A program made the position numbers and the translations under genes. Positions 43,205-51,519 of a stretch of 64,000 nucleotides of DNA are shown here, one piece after another; position 1 is the first letter of the stretch, and every line of letters begins with the position of its first letter. This stretch comes from JAYFQF01 sp034927285. Its GTDB lineage: Bacteria; Bacillota; Peptococcia; DRI-13; UBA5745. The stretch lies in contig JAYFQF010000001.1 in the NCBI GenBank assembly GCA_034927285.1, forward strand, positions 62,001-126,000, given 5' to 3'. The notes below the pieces were generated by a model. The model did no database searches and was not told where the DNA came from. It was given only the letters and a program-made list of their open reading frames with translations.

Positions 43205-44560
43205 TTACAGCAGCTTTTCGATTTCCGCTACCAGCTGGTCACGGCTGGGGATGATGGAGACCCATTTTACTTTTCCGTTAATCACCAGGGTAGGCAGATT
43301 GGTGAGCCCCATTTTCCGGGTACGGGCGATATTTTCCTTGATGGTGTACTTATATTCGATGATGTCGATTTTATCACCGAAGACCCGCTCTTTTACGTCC
43401 TTAACGCTGTTCCACATATAGGTGCAGGCGGCGCAGCTGTCGGAATCCAGGGTGAAGACCTCCAAAAGAGGCTTGGCCAGGTGCTCATAATCCGGCAATT
43501 CCACTTCGGTATCATCGTAAGAGACTTCATAATCCGCCACCATGCTCCTGGCGATATCGGTGTTCTTTACCGCCTGCATGGCGGCTATCGTATTTTCAAT
43601 GGGCACGTCGTAAGGCATGTCGCAGCCGGGGCTCAGGATAAAGTTATGATGGTCGATGGAATCCAGCAGGTCCACCACGCATTTCCGGTTATCCTGCTGG
43701 TTGCCGTGAAGCATCACGGTAGTCAGGGGGATATTACCGGCGATGGTGATGCCGTATTTGTCGGTAATGGTTTTCCCCTTGACGATATCCACGTTTTCAT
43801 CTACGGAGATGCAGTCGGGATGGGTATGGCACATAACTTCCAGCTGCAGGGTGGCGTTGCCGCAGACAAAGAAAGAGGAAAAAAGGCCCTTGCTTTTGAT
43901 GTAGTCAAAGCAGGCGGTGAAACTGGGATTCAGCATGGCGGTAAAATGCTCCGGGGAGATCTGACTGACCAAAGGATCCACCACGGCAATCACGTCCATG
44001 CCGGTTTCAGCGTAATAGTCGATCATGCGCATGCAGACCTCGCTGCAGAATTCCACCAGATCCCGGACATACTGTTCGTTCATGATCATATCCATGAAGA
44101 TATCGCTGCCCCGGAGATGGGAGGCCAGGGTGAAAGGACCGCAGACCAGTCCATAGAGAGCGGTAGTGTCGCCAATTTCCGCCTTTACCCGGCGCATTAC
44201 GTCCAGGATCATGGGAATACGGCCGGATTCCTTTGTGGGGATCTTGCATTTGCAGGGGATCTTGTATTCGCTGCCTGCCAGGGGATGGGTTTTCACAGAA
44301 GGTGGATTGGATTTGGCCCACAACAGTTCACAGCCCAGGATCTCCGCCTCAATCTGCAAATCGAAGACAATGGGCATGCCGTCGGGGGAATACAGCTTTT
44401 TTACTTCCATCAAAGAGTCGAACAACTTGTCCCCGTCCATCAATACTTCCTCGGCGGAGTAGCCTTTCAGCTTGCCGGCATGGACCCCGGCAAAAGGCAC
44501 CCAGGCTACCGCGGATGTTTTTTCATGTCTCAGGGTTTGAAAAACCAGTTCTTTGCCCAT
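43205..44560 (-). CDS. Uroporphyrinogen-decarboxylase-fold methyltransferase fused to a thioredoxin-like domain
   Basis: 451 residues. Residues 1-340 follow the MtaA/MtbA/CmuA branch of the UROD fold, which moves methyl groups from corrinoid proteins to a thiol: LYGLVCGPFTLASHLRG, VVDPLVSQISPEHF, FFVCGNATLQ (Cys233), ISVDENVDI, IAGNI and LSPGCDMPYDVP (Cys313). The family's zinc motif is His-X-Cys...Cys; here the histidine position is Phe231, so zinc binding may differ. Residues 368-451 form a thioredoxin-like domain with CAAC (376-379) and a cis-proline loop NLPTLVING. I know this fusion as uncommon. ATG 44560 has AAAGGAG upstream. Confidence 0.85.
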   Translation of the reverse strand: MGKELVFQTLRHEKTSAVAWVPFAGVHAGKLKGYSAEEVLMDGDKLFDSLMEVKKLYSPDGMPIVFDLQIEAEILGCELLWAKSNPPSVKTHPLAGSEYKIPCKCKIPTKESGRIPMILDVMRRVKAEIGDTTALYGLVCGPFTLASHLRGSDIFMDMIMNEQYVRDLVEFCSEVCMRMIDYYAETGMDVIAVVDPLVSQISPEHFTAMLNPSFTACFDYIKSKGLFSSFFVCGNATLQLEVMCHTHPDCISVDENVDIVKGKTITDKYGITIAGNIPLTTVMLHGNQQDNRKCVVDLLDSIDHHNFILSPGCDMPYDVPIENTIAAMQAVKNTDIARSMVADYEVSYDDTEVELPDYEHLAKPLLEVFTLDSDSCAACTYMWNSVKDVKERVFGDKIDIIEYKYTIKENIARTRKMGLTNLPTLVINGKVKWVSIIPSRDQLVAEIEKLL

Positions 44561-44673
44561 AGGGGTAACTCCTTTCGGTATACCGATCAGATCGGCTAAC
44601 TAAACAGCTCAGGGCTCGTCGGCGGCCGAACCCTTTTTTTCCAGCATAAGAAAAAGCCGGCTTTTATTCTAGG

Positions 44674-44775
44674 ATAAAAACCGCCTGATTTTGTAAAATC
44701 AAGCGGAAATTAAGTGCCCCGGTGACCCGGCGCGGTTTGTGGGCCATACCGGCGGGGATTCTTCCCTATGGCATA
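44674..44775 (-). promoter_or_regulatory. Structured leader with intrinsic terminator upstream of the UROD-Trx gene
   Basis: On the minus strand, 115 bases before the gene, a stem (44681-44706; CCGCTTGATTTT with AAAATCAGGCGG, one G-U) is followed by TTTTTAT, an intrinsic terminator with no gene in front of it. Upstream is a folded block with GCCATA (44772-44767) and TATGGC (44748-44743) enclosing GGGAAGAATCCC, then CCGGGTCACCGGGGC. This arrangement is that of a transcription-attenuating riboswitch or protein-controlled leader. I could not match it to a known class, including cobalamin. Confidence 0.5.
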
Positions 44776-45007
44776 TTGACAGAAATAAACGGTGAGGGAC
44801 ACCGTAACTTTGTTGGAAAATGCCACGGAATAGACAGAATTTCCAGAAGCGCACCATTTCCAGGCTATTTTATTTTTCGATAAAGAAGCTTAAGTAATAA
44901 GAAAAAATGATACGGATGAAAAAAGAATGCGCTCAAAAATAAAAAAAACTATATATAGTAATAAAAGCCAAAGGAAGGACTCTATATACAGAAGCGGGCT
45001 TTTGCGG

Positions 45008-45026
45008 GTTTTTAACGATTAAAAAC
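45008..45026 (+). promoter_or_regulatory. Perfect palindrome next to the transporter/nitrogenase-like operon promoter
   Basis: GTTTTTAA-CGA-TTAAAAAC is an 8+3+8 inverted repeat ending 10 bases before the -35 box. It is a candidate operator for a dimeric regulator. No regulator gene lies in the operon itself. Confidence 0.55.
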
Positions 45027-45035
45027 GGCGTTAAT

Positions 45036-45064
45036 TTGACGGAGGAAAAGCGTTATGCTAATAT
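45036..45064 (+). promoter_or_regulatory. Sigma-A promoter of the BMP transporter / nitrogenase-like operon
   Basis: -35 TTGACG (45036-45041), 17 bases, -10 TAATAT (45059-45064) with an extended TGC in front. Predicted start near 45071, 40 bases before the first ATG. The stretch 44780-45000 before it is AT-rich and non-coding. Confidence 0.8.
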
Positions 45065-45111
45065 CGACACAACGAAACTAAAAATCAAGTTTAGTCGAGG
45101 GGTGTAATAAA

Positions 45112-46209
45112 ATGCGATACTTAGGGATGAAAAAACACTTTGCGGTCATCATGATCCTTATTTTAACCCTGGCGCTTCCTGGTTGCGCTAATGACAGCGG
45201 AGCGAATAGCAACCCGGGGGCAGGGCAGACAAATCCGAACGTGACAGAACCGCTGGATCAGACGCCTGATGCCACAAAGGATGATTTTGTGAAAAAGGCC
45301 TGTTTTATCACAACCTCTCCGCTGGGGAATGAGTTCACCGACCTGATCTGGAGCGGCTTGAAAAAGCTTGAAGCTGAGGGCTGGGAAATCAAGTGTATTG
45401 AAACTTCGGAAGTGGCGGAGTACCCGGACCAGATCCGCGCCATGGCCGCCGAAGGCTACACCACCATGTTTACCATGTTCGATGAACTCAGCCAGGTGGC
45501 TCTGGATCTTTCCGACGAGCTCAAAGAAGACTACCCCGACCTGCACATCTTTATGCTCGATACCTATATGGAGCATGATAAGACCAACTGCACCAGTGTT
45601 TCAGTCGATCCTTTTGAGTCATCCTTCGTCGCCGGCTTCGTGGCGGCCAACATGACAGACAAAGATATTGTGGGCTGGATCGGACACAAGGATATTCTGA
45701 AGATTCAGCGTTTCAGGGATGGTTACACAGCCGGCGTTAACTACGCCAATAAGGGAAAAGAGGTCATTTCGGCTTTTACCGGAGACCCGTTTGATCCGGT
45801 AAAAGGGCTTGAGACCGCAAGGACCATGATTCAGAACAATGATGTGGACATTATTTATCAGAGCGCCTATCTCGGTGGCCCCGGCGTCATTCAGGCCTGT
45901 GCGGAAGCCGGCATTCGTTGTATCGGCGTCGATAACTGGCAGGGTTATATTGATCCTTGCGTATTCTGGTCCGCGGTAAAGCCGATGGATATCGCTATTC
46001 AGACCCTTGCAAAGGAATACGCCCAGGGCCGCGTGTTTGAAACATCCATCGACTTTGACTTAAGTTCCGGCGGCGCCGTTTATGATGAGCGGGATGAGCA
46101 GAACCTCCCGCCCGAGCTTCTTGAAGAAGTCAAGCAGCTGGTGCAGGATATCCGTAACGGAAAAATTGACGTTTTTGAAGGCTACGACCAGTACCGTCTT
46201 AACTACTAA
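45112..46209 (+). CDS. BMP/PnrA-family substrate-binding lipoprotein (nucleoside-type ABC importer)
   Basis: 365 residues. Lipoprotein signal ILILTLALPGC with the lipid cysteine at residue 25. The body is of the Bmp/PnrA/Med type: ACFITTSPLGNEFTDLIWSG, IKCIETSEVAEYPDQIRAMA, SSFVAGFVAANMTDKDIVG and DVDIIYQSAYLGGPGVIQAC. Characterised relatives bind purine or pyrimidine nucleosides. It is the first gene of an operon whose downstream members include a pseudouridine-phosphate-glycosidase-like protein and a PfkB kinase, which supports a nucleoside-like ligand. GAGGGGTG precedes the ATG. Confidence 0.9.
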   Translation: MRYLGMKKHFAVIMILILTLALPGCANDSGANSNPGAGQTNPNVTEPLDQTPDATKDDFVKKACFITTSPLGNEFTDLIWSGLKKLEAEGWEIKCIETSEVAEYPDQIRAMAAEGYTTMFTMFDELSQVALDLSDELKEDYPDLHIFMLDTYMEHDKTNCTSVSVDPFESSFVAGFVAANMTDKDIVGWIGHKDILKIQRFRDGYTAGVNYANKGKEVISAFTGDPFDPVKGLETARTMIQNNDVDIIYQSAYLGGPGVIQACAEAGIRCIGVDNWQGYIDPCVFWSAVKPMDIAIQTLAKEYAQGRVFETSIDFDLSSGGAVYDERDEQNLPPELLEEVKQLVQDIRNGKIDVFEGYDQYRLNY

Positions 46210-46241
46210 TGCCTGAAACATAATAACGGAGCAATGATTTT

Positions 46242-46275
46242 CATGCACGGTATCGGATATCAGGTACCGTGCATG
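46242..46275 (+). promoter_or_regulatory. Intercistronic hairpin after the binding-protein gene
   Basis: CATGCACGGTA (46242-46252) and TACCGTGCATG (46265-46275) form a perfect 11-base stem with a 12-base loop and no T-run. Hairpins after binding-protein genes often protect that part of the message and raise its yield relative to the membrane subunits. Confidence 0.6.
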
Positions 46276-46317
46276 TTGCACTATTGGATATATGCTTTTT
46301 CGGCAAGAGGGGATCAG

Positions 46318-47847
46318 ATGAAAGACAGCTGTATATTGGAGATGCGTGGAATCTGTAAAACCTATGGCGCTGTGACAGCAAACTGTGAGGTGGATTTGAC
46401 TGTCCGGGCCGGAAAGGTTCACGCGATCATTGGAGAGAACGGAGCCGGAAAGAGCACGCTGATGAATATTTTGACGGATATTCAAAAGCCGGATGCCGGA
46501 CAAATTATTCTGGAAGGACGGTCCGTTGTTTTTAAGAATCCCCGGGACGCCGTGATGCATGGAATCGGTATGGTTTATCAGGAGTTTATGCTTTTCCCCG
46601 GCATGAGCGTACTTGACAATATCATTCTGGGCAGTGAACCGCAAAAAGGGCCCTTTATTGATTATGCCGCCGCGCGAAAGCGTATTGAGGAGATCTGCGA
46701 CAAATACCATTTCCCGATCCCCCTGGATGCCCTGGTGGACCAACTGCCGGTCGCCATTCAGCAACAGGTGGAAATCGTGAAGGTCCTGTATAAAAATGCC
46801 AGCATCATCATTTTGGACGAACCGACTTCCGTGCTCACGCCCCAGGGGATCGAGGGCTTGTTTGAGGCGGTGCGCCATCTGGTGAGCGAGGGCAAAACAG
46901 TGCTGTTCATTACTCACAAATTAGGCGAGGTCATGGAAATCGCCGACGATATCACCGTGCTTAAAAACGGCAGGGTGGTTGGAACCGTTTGCGCTTCCGA
47001 CACAAATGAGGCAGAGCTTGCCCGCATGATGGTGGGAAGGGACGTTTTCCTCCGGGTGGAAAAAGAAATTACGCAGCCCGGAGAAATGCTGTTGGAGGCA
47101 GATTCCCTTACGGTGCGTGAACACCGCGGGGTTCAGCGGGTGAAACGCGCTTCCTTTTCCGTAAGGGCCGGAGAAATTGTCGGAATTTCGGGAATTGCCG
47201 GTTCCGGCCAAAAGGAGCTTGTGGAAGCGCTGGTGGGCCTGACGCCGGCGGAATCCGGAGAGATCCGGTTCGGTGGGAAACCCATTACCGGGCTTACGGT
47301 GGGCCAACGCCGGAAGCTGGGCATCGGCTATGTCGCCCAGGACCGCAGCGGGGTCGGCACCAGCAGAGAATCCACCTTGTGGGAAAATGTCGTGATGGGA
47401 TTCCACCTTCTCGACCGTTTTCAGCGGGGGCCGCTTCTCCCTCAGGGAGAGGCAAGGCAGATCACCCGTAAAGTGATAGCGAATTATTCCGTTAAGGCGC
47501 AGTCCATCGATCTGCCTATCCGGAACCTTTCCGGAGGAAATGTGCAAAAGCTGCTGGTGGGCCGCGAGTTTTCCCAAGGGAAAAAGTTGCTGGTTATTGA
47601 GGACCCGACTCGCGGCGTTGACGTGGGGGCCATCGAGTTTATCTGGAAGCAGATCCTGGATATTGCCAAATCCGGAGTGGGAATCCTCCTGGTCAGCCAC
47701 GAGCTCAATGAAGTGATGCAGCTCTCCGACCGTATCCTTGTGATGTTCAATGGCCTTCTGCTGGCCCCGGGAAATAGCCGGGCCCTGTCGGAAGAGGAAC
47801 TTGGTTTGTGGATGTTGGGAGGGCATGGCAGTGATCGAAAAGAATAA
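46318..47847 (+). CDS. Sugar/nucleoside ABC transporter ATP-binding protein (double ATPase)
   Basis: 509 residues from ATG 46318 (AGAGGGG upstream). Two ABC domains: the first with GENGAGKSTLMNILTDI near 37 and IIILDEPTSVLTPQG near 160; the second with GIAGSGQKELVEALVGL near 287, signature LSGGNVQKLLVGREF near 402 and LLVIEDPTRGVDVGA near 425. The first domain's ABC signature is degenerate (VAIQQQVEIVKVL), as is usual in this YufO/RbsA-type group. It energises the importer of 45112-49851 and overlaps the next gene by 23 bases. Confidence 0.93.
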   Translation: MKDSCILEMRGICKTYGAVTANCEVDLTVRAGKVHAIIGENGAGKSTLMNILTDIQKPDAGQIILEGRSVVFKNPRDAVMHGIGMVYQEFMLFPGMSVLDNIILGSEPQKGPFIDYAAARKRIEEICDKYHFPIPLDALVDQLPVAIQQQVEIVKVLYKNASIIILDEPTSVLTPQGIEGLFEAVRHLVSEGKTVLFITHKLGEVMEIADDITVLKNGRVVGTVCASDTNEAELARMMVGRDVFLRVEKEITQPGEMLLEADSLTVREHRGVQRVKRASFSVRAGEIVGISGIAGSGQKELVEALVGLTPAESGEIRFGGKPITGLTVGQRRKLGIGYVAQDRSGVGTSRESTLWENVVMGFHLLDRFQRGPLLPQGEARQITRKVIANYSVKAQSIDLPIRNLSGGNVQKLLVGREFSQGKKLLVIEDPTRGVDVGAIEFIWKQILDIAKSGVGILLVSHELNEVMQLSDRILVMFNGLLLAPGNSRALSEEELGLWMLGGHGSDRKE

Positions 47848-48922
47848 ACCGCTGATCCCTCCGGTTGTGACACAGTATGTGGTTTCCCTGCTGATGACCT
47901 TTGCCTCGGCCTGTATTCTGATCTTAGCGCAAGGGGAGAGTCCCTTTGGCGCGATGAAGCAGATTGCCATTGGCGCGTTTGGCAGCCTGGCTAATTTCGC
48001 CACGACGATTCGGTGGATGACGTCCTGCCTCATGGCCGGAATCGCGGCGATGGTCGCCTTTAAATCAGGCGCAAGAAATATGGGCATCGAGGGACAATTA
48101 TACTTTGGCGCTCTGGCGGCGGCGGTTGCCGGCTATTCGGTGCAGCTGCCCCACATTCCGCATATACTGTTCTGCCTTTCCGTTGCCGCGCTGGCGGGCG
48201 CTCTCTACGGCGCGGTTCCGGCCCTGCTGCAGCTCTATTTCAATGTCAGCGAGCTTATCTCCTCCCTGATGCTCAACTTTGTGGCCGTCCTGATCACCGA
48301 TTACCTGACCGTATGGATCATCATGGGCGGGTTACAGGCGGCCAACGGCTCCGCCAGCAGCACCACGCCGCAGATTGAGCGCTCCGCCCAGCTTGCCACG
48401 CTGGTTAAAGGGACAACAGCCAGCACCGGCATCTTTATTGCATTGGCTGTGGCGGCTCTGGCCTGGTTCGTTTTTCGTTTCACCATCAAGGGATTCGAGC
48501 TCACCCAAATGGGACGAAACCGGCGGTTCGCGCGTCAGGGCGGGGTAAATGTTACCGGGAGCTTTCTCTTGGTATTTCTTGTGTCCGGCTTGATTGCCGG
48601 TCTGTCGGGCGGAGTGGAAGTAAGCGGATCTTACCATCGGTTTACCAGCAATTTCAGCAAGAACATCAGCTGGGACGGTATCATGATCACTCGGGTAGCG
48701 GGCAACAACCCTGTCGGCGTGGTGCTGGTATCCTTTATCTGGGGCGCCCTCAAGGCCGGGGCAATGCATATGGAGCGAACCACTTCGCTCAACCGGCTGA
48801 CCGTCAACATTATCCAGATGCTGTTTGTGCTGTTTGTTTCCATTAACTATCAATGGCTGCTGGACAGGCTGTCGCTTTGCCGGGCGGCGTGGAGAAAAAA
48901 GGAGGTGGAGGTTAAGGCATGA
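47825..48922 (+). CDS. ABC transporter permease 1 (YufP/BMP-system type)
   Basis: 365 residues from ATG 47825 (GGGAGGG upstream). About nine hydrophobic helices, with the BPD_transp_2 features MAGIAAMVAFKSGARNMGIEGQ-type segment near residue 60 and GFELTQMGRNRRFARQGGVN near residue 225. GLIAGLSGGVEVSG follows. It forms the membrane channel with permease 2. Confidence 0.92.
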   Translation: MAVIEKNKPLIPPVVTQYVVSLLMTFASACILILAQGESPFGAMKQIAIGAFGSLANFATTIRWMTSCLMAGIAAMVAFKSGARNMGIEGQLYFGALAAAVAGYSVQLPHIPHILFCLSVAALAGALYGAVPALLQLYFNVSELISSLMLNFVAVLITDYLTVWIIMGGLQAANGSASSTTPQIERSAQLATLVKGTTASTGIFIALAVAALAWFVFRFTIKGFELTQMGRNRRFARQGGVNVTGSFLLVFLVSGLIAGLSGGVEVSGSYHRFTSNFSKNISWDGIMITRVAGNNPVGVVLVSFIWGALKAGAMHMERTTSLNRLTVNIIQMLFVLFVSINYQWLLDRLSLCRAAWRKKEVEVKA

Positions 48923-49851
48923 TGACCGTGTTAAATATCCTTTTCGGTCCGGTGACCTGGTCCTCCACCTTGCGTATGGCCGCGCCCATTCTTTTAACGG
49001 GTGTGGGCGGTTCCTTCAGCAAGCAGACCGGTACGTTTTGTATTGCGTTTGAATGCTTTATGCTCTCTGCGGCTTTTTTTGCGGCTTACGGCAGCTACTT
49101 AACCGGCAGCCCTTATCTGGGAACGCTGCTGGCCATGCTGGCCGGAATGCTGCTGGCGGCAATTTTTGGACTCTTTGTATTTCATTTGCGGGCCAACGCG
49201 ATGATTGTGAGCATCGCTCTCAATTTTGGCGCCTGGGCAATGACGACCCTGCTCCTTACCACTGTGTTTGGCGAACGCGGCTTTTTTTTCAGCCCGGACA
49301 TCATCAATTTCCCCGCCATTCATCTTCCGCTGATTCAGGATATTCCCCTGCTGGGGGGCGTGCTCAGCGGCCATATTTTTCTTGTGTATCTTGCTTATTT
49401 TGTAGCTGTGGCGGGCTATATCGTGATGTATAAAACATCCTTCGGGTTGCGGCTGCGCGGCGTAGGGGCGTCACCGGCCGGCGCCCAGACCTCCGGCGTC
49501 AATCTGCTTAAGTATCGCTGGATCACCGTAATGATCATGGGCGCTTTCTCGGGCCTGGGCGGCGCTTACATGCCCCTGTCCGGGCTAAGCATGTTTTCTG
49601 AAAACATGACCTCGGGACGTGGTTTCCTGGCTTTTGCCGCCATCCTTGTGGGGAGGGGAAATCCGTTTAAAGTCATGCTGGTCTGCCTGCTTTTCGCTTA
49701 TACTAACGCACTCAATATGACACTTACCAACTATGGCATTCCCACGCAGTTATTGCAGACGCTGCCCTATCTGACGGTGCTGGCGGCGCTATTGGTGTCG
49801 GGGTTCAAGTACTTTGATGGGAAAATGCATCTTAGAGAGGAGGTTGGCTGA
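48919..49851 (+). CDS. ABC transporter permease 2 (YufQ/BMP-system type)
   Basis: 310 residues, eight to nine helices, with the shorter second-permease layout: MAAPILLTGVGGSFSKQTG, FGLRLRGVGASPAGAQTSGV and GAFSGLGGAYMPLSGL. The ATG overlaps the stop of permease 1 by four bases. It completes a four-gene nucleoside-type importer. Confidence 0.92.
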   Translation: MMTVLNILFGPVTWSSTLRMAAPILLTGVGGSFSKQTGTFCIAFECFMLSAAFFAAYGSYLTGSPYLGTLLAMLAGMLLAAIFGLFVFHLRANAMIVSIALNFGAWAMTTLLLTTVFGERGFFFSPDIINFPAIHLPLIQDIPLLGGVLSGHIFLVYLAYFVAVAGYIVMYKTSFGLRLRGVGASPAGAQTSGVNLLKYRWITVMIMGAFSGLGGAYMPLSGLSMFSENMTSGRGFLAFAAILVGRGNPFKVMLVCLLFAYTNALNMTLTNYGIPTQLLQTLPYLTVLAALLVSGFKYFDGKMHLREEVG

Positions 49852-49854
49852 ATC

Positions 49855-50640
49855 ATGACCGAGTTTGTAATTGAAACCGCATTGCTGACCCATGGGCTGT
49901 CTTCTGTTTCAAACGACAGGCTTTTGGAGTTGTGGCCCTGGAAAGAGCCGCGGCTTGTCTGGCTGGAAGGAGGAAGACTCCGCCGTGGGACGCTGGAGGA
50001 GTTCCTGCCGATTCGTGACCGTTGTAAAACTGTCCGCCGGGTGAACCGGGCCGGATACCGCCAGGCCCGGGCGCAGGGGGATGACGCTGCGTTGACCGCC
50101 TCCGCCACAATGGAGGCCGCGATGGATTTGAGCATTCCGGTAGCAGTGACAGGCGGCATGGGTGGAATCGGCGATATTGCGGGAGAGGAACTCTGCCCAG
50201 ACCTGCCGGCTTTGGCTGAGCTGCCGATTGTGCTGGTGGCTACCGCGCCAAAGGATGTGATTGATATCGGGGCGACCATAAAGTGGCTGATCGTTCACGG
50301 GGTAAAAGTGCTGGGAAAACAAGAGGATATCTGCACCGGATTTTTACTGGACAATCAAAGAATACCGCTGTCGGGCGCCTGGCAGGGACAACCTGTCTCC
50401 CCTCAGACGCTTTTGTTGCAGGGGATTCCTGCCGCCGACCGCCTGAAGGACGCCGGAATCATCCGGGAAGCCCGGAAGGCAGGCAAAGCCGCCCAGGAAC
50501 GGGGAGAGGCCTATCATCCGGCGGCAAACGCGGCCATCGATCGCCTTTCAAAAGGCAGATCCTCCCTTTTGCAGCTTGCTTCGCTCATTGCCAACGGTAA
50601 GCTGGCCGGCAGTTTATCGTTTGGGGAGGAAGTACGATGA
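49855..50640 (+). CDS. Pseudouridine-5'-phosphate glycosidase-like protein (PsuG/IndA family)
   Basis: 261 residues, about 40 shorter than typical PsuG. PsuG breaks the C-C glycosidic bond of pseudouridine 5'-phosphate through a lysine-sugar imine. By eye the key positions fall at Glu7 (ETALLTHG), Asp116 (CPDLPAL, metal) and Lys133 (ATAPKDVIDI, the imine lysine). VAVTGGMGGIGD near residue 96 is the family's glycine loop. A lysine usual in the VAKG segment is replaced (RAQGDDAALTASATM), so substrate or mechanism may differ. It overlaps the nifH-like gene by four bases. Confidence 0.82.
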   Translation: MTEFVIETALLTHGLSSVSNDRLLELWPWKEPRLVWLEGGRLRRGTLEEFLPIRDRCKTVRRVNRAGYRQARAQGDDAALTASATMEAAMDLSIPVAVTGGMGGIGDIAGEELCPDLPALAELPIVLVATAPKDVIDIGATIKWLIVHGVKVLGKQEDICTGFLLDNQRIPLSGAWQGQPVSPQTLLLQGIPAADRLKDAGIIREARKAGKAAQERGEAYHPAANAAIDRLSKGRSSLLQLASLIANGKLAGSLSFGEEVR

Positions 50641-51380
50641 AAAAGATCGCTATTTATGGGAAAGGGGGCATCGGGAAGTCAACGATGACCAGTTCGCTTT
50701 CCGCGGCCCTCTCCACCCTGGGATATCGTGTGATGCAGATTGGCTGCGACCCCAAGGCGGATTCCTGCATCAACCTGTTGGGAGGGAGGTCTCTTACGCC
50801 GGTTATGACCTATCTGAAGGAGCATAAGGGGCCTGCCCGCCTGGAGGATATCGTCATTGAAGGGTTTGGCGGCGTCTGCTGTATTGAAGCGGGAGGCCCC
50901 ACGCCCGGACTTGGCTGTGCCGGCAGGGGGATCATCACCACTTTTGATTTGCTTGAGCGGCTGGAGGTTTTCTCCACGCTTCGACCGGACATCGTGCTTT
51001 ACGACGTGCTGGGCGATGTGGTTTGCGGCGGGTTTGCCGCGCCCATCAGAGAGGGGTATGCCGAAGAGGTCGTTATCGTCACCTCCGGTGAAAAAATGGC
51101 GCTTTACGCTGCAAACAATATTTGTACCGCGGTAGATAATTTTAAGGAGCGGGGCTATGCGTCGGTTAAAGGGATCATTTTAAACCGCCGGAATGTTCCC
51201 CGGGAAAAGGAGTTTGTCACTGCCTTTGCCCGCCAGCACGATCTGCCCGTTTTAGGGGACATTCCCCGCGATGACAGCTTCCAGCTTTATGAGGAACAGG
51301 GGAAAACCGTGATTGAAGGAAATCCCGATTCACCGGTATCACAGCGAATTCTCGCTTTAGCACAGCAGCTGATGACCTGA
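50637..51380 (+). CDS. NifH-like nitrogenase-type reductase (Fe protein homologue)
   Basis: 247 residues, short for NifH (270-290). Walker A IAIYGKGGIGKSTMTSSLSA, switch I IGCDPKADSC, and both cysteines that hold the 4Fe-4S cluster between two subunits: GLGCAGRGI near residue 97 and DVVCGGFAAPI near residue 130. ATP-driven electron transfer to the NifD/K-like pair encoded downstream is the obvious role. Homologues serve nitrogenase, the protochlorophyllide and chlorin reductases, CfbC and methylthio-alkane reductase. Nothing in the protein identifies the substrate. ATG 50637 has GGGGAGG upstream. Confidence 0.93.
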   Translation: MKKIAIYGKGGIGKSTMTSSLSAALSTLGYRVMQIGCDPKADSCINLLGGRSLTPVMTYLKEHKGPARLEDIVIEGFGGVCCIEAGGPTPGLGCAGRGIITTFDLLERLEVFSTLRPDIVLYDVLGDVVCGGFAAPIREGYAEEVVIVTSGEKMALYAANNICTAVDNFKERGYASVKGIILNRRNVPREKEFVTAFARQHDLPVLGDIPRDDSFQLYEEQGKTVIEGNPDSPVSQRILALAQQLMT

Positions 51381-51396
51381 GAAGGAGGAGAGTCAT

Positions 51397-51519
51397 TTGA
51401 AGCAGAAAATATTGCAGGCTTCTGACAGCCTGCTGCTCCTTATCGGCGGGCAATCAAAGCCCTTTGACTTTAATATGCGGACAGAAGGCTTCTCCGTGTT
51501 TGTGGGGGCGGAAGAATGA
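51397..51519 (+). CDS. Small protein of 40 residues in the nitrogenase-like operon
   Basis: A TTG-started frame, 16 bases after the nifH-like stop, with an excellent ribosome site (GAAGGAGGAG, 6-8 bases upstream). Its TGA overlaps the ATG of the PfkB gene (ATGA), the coupling used by every junction around it. The peptide begins MKQKILQASDSLLLLIGGQ and ends in EGFSVFVGAEE; no cysteine, no clear membrane helix. I do not recognise it. It could be a small subunit or only a device that couples translation to the kinase gene. Confidence 0.6.
   Translation: MKQKILQASDSLLLLIGGQSKPFDFNMRTEGFSVFVGAEE

Noticed and set aside
44707..44775. Cobalamin riboswitch upstream of the methyltransferase-like gene
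   Set aside because: The context invites it and AGGGAA is present, but the conserved B12-box and core order could not be found; kept only as an unassigned leader.
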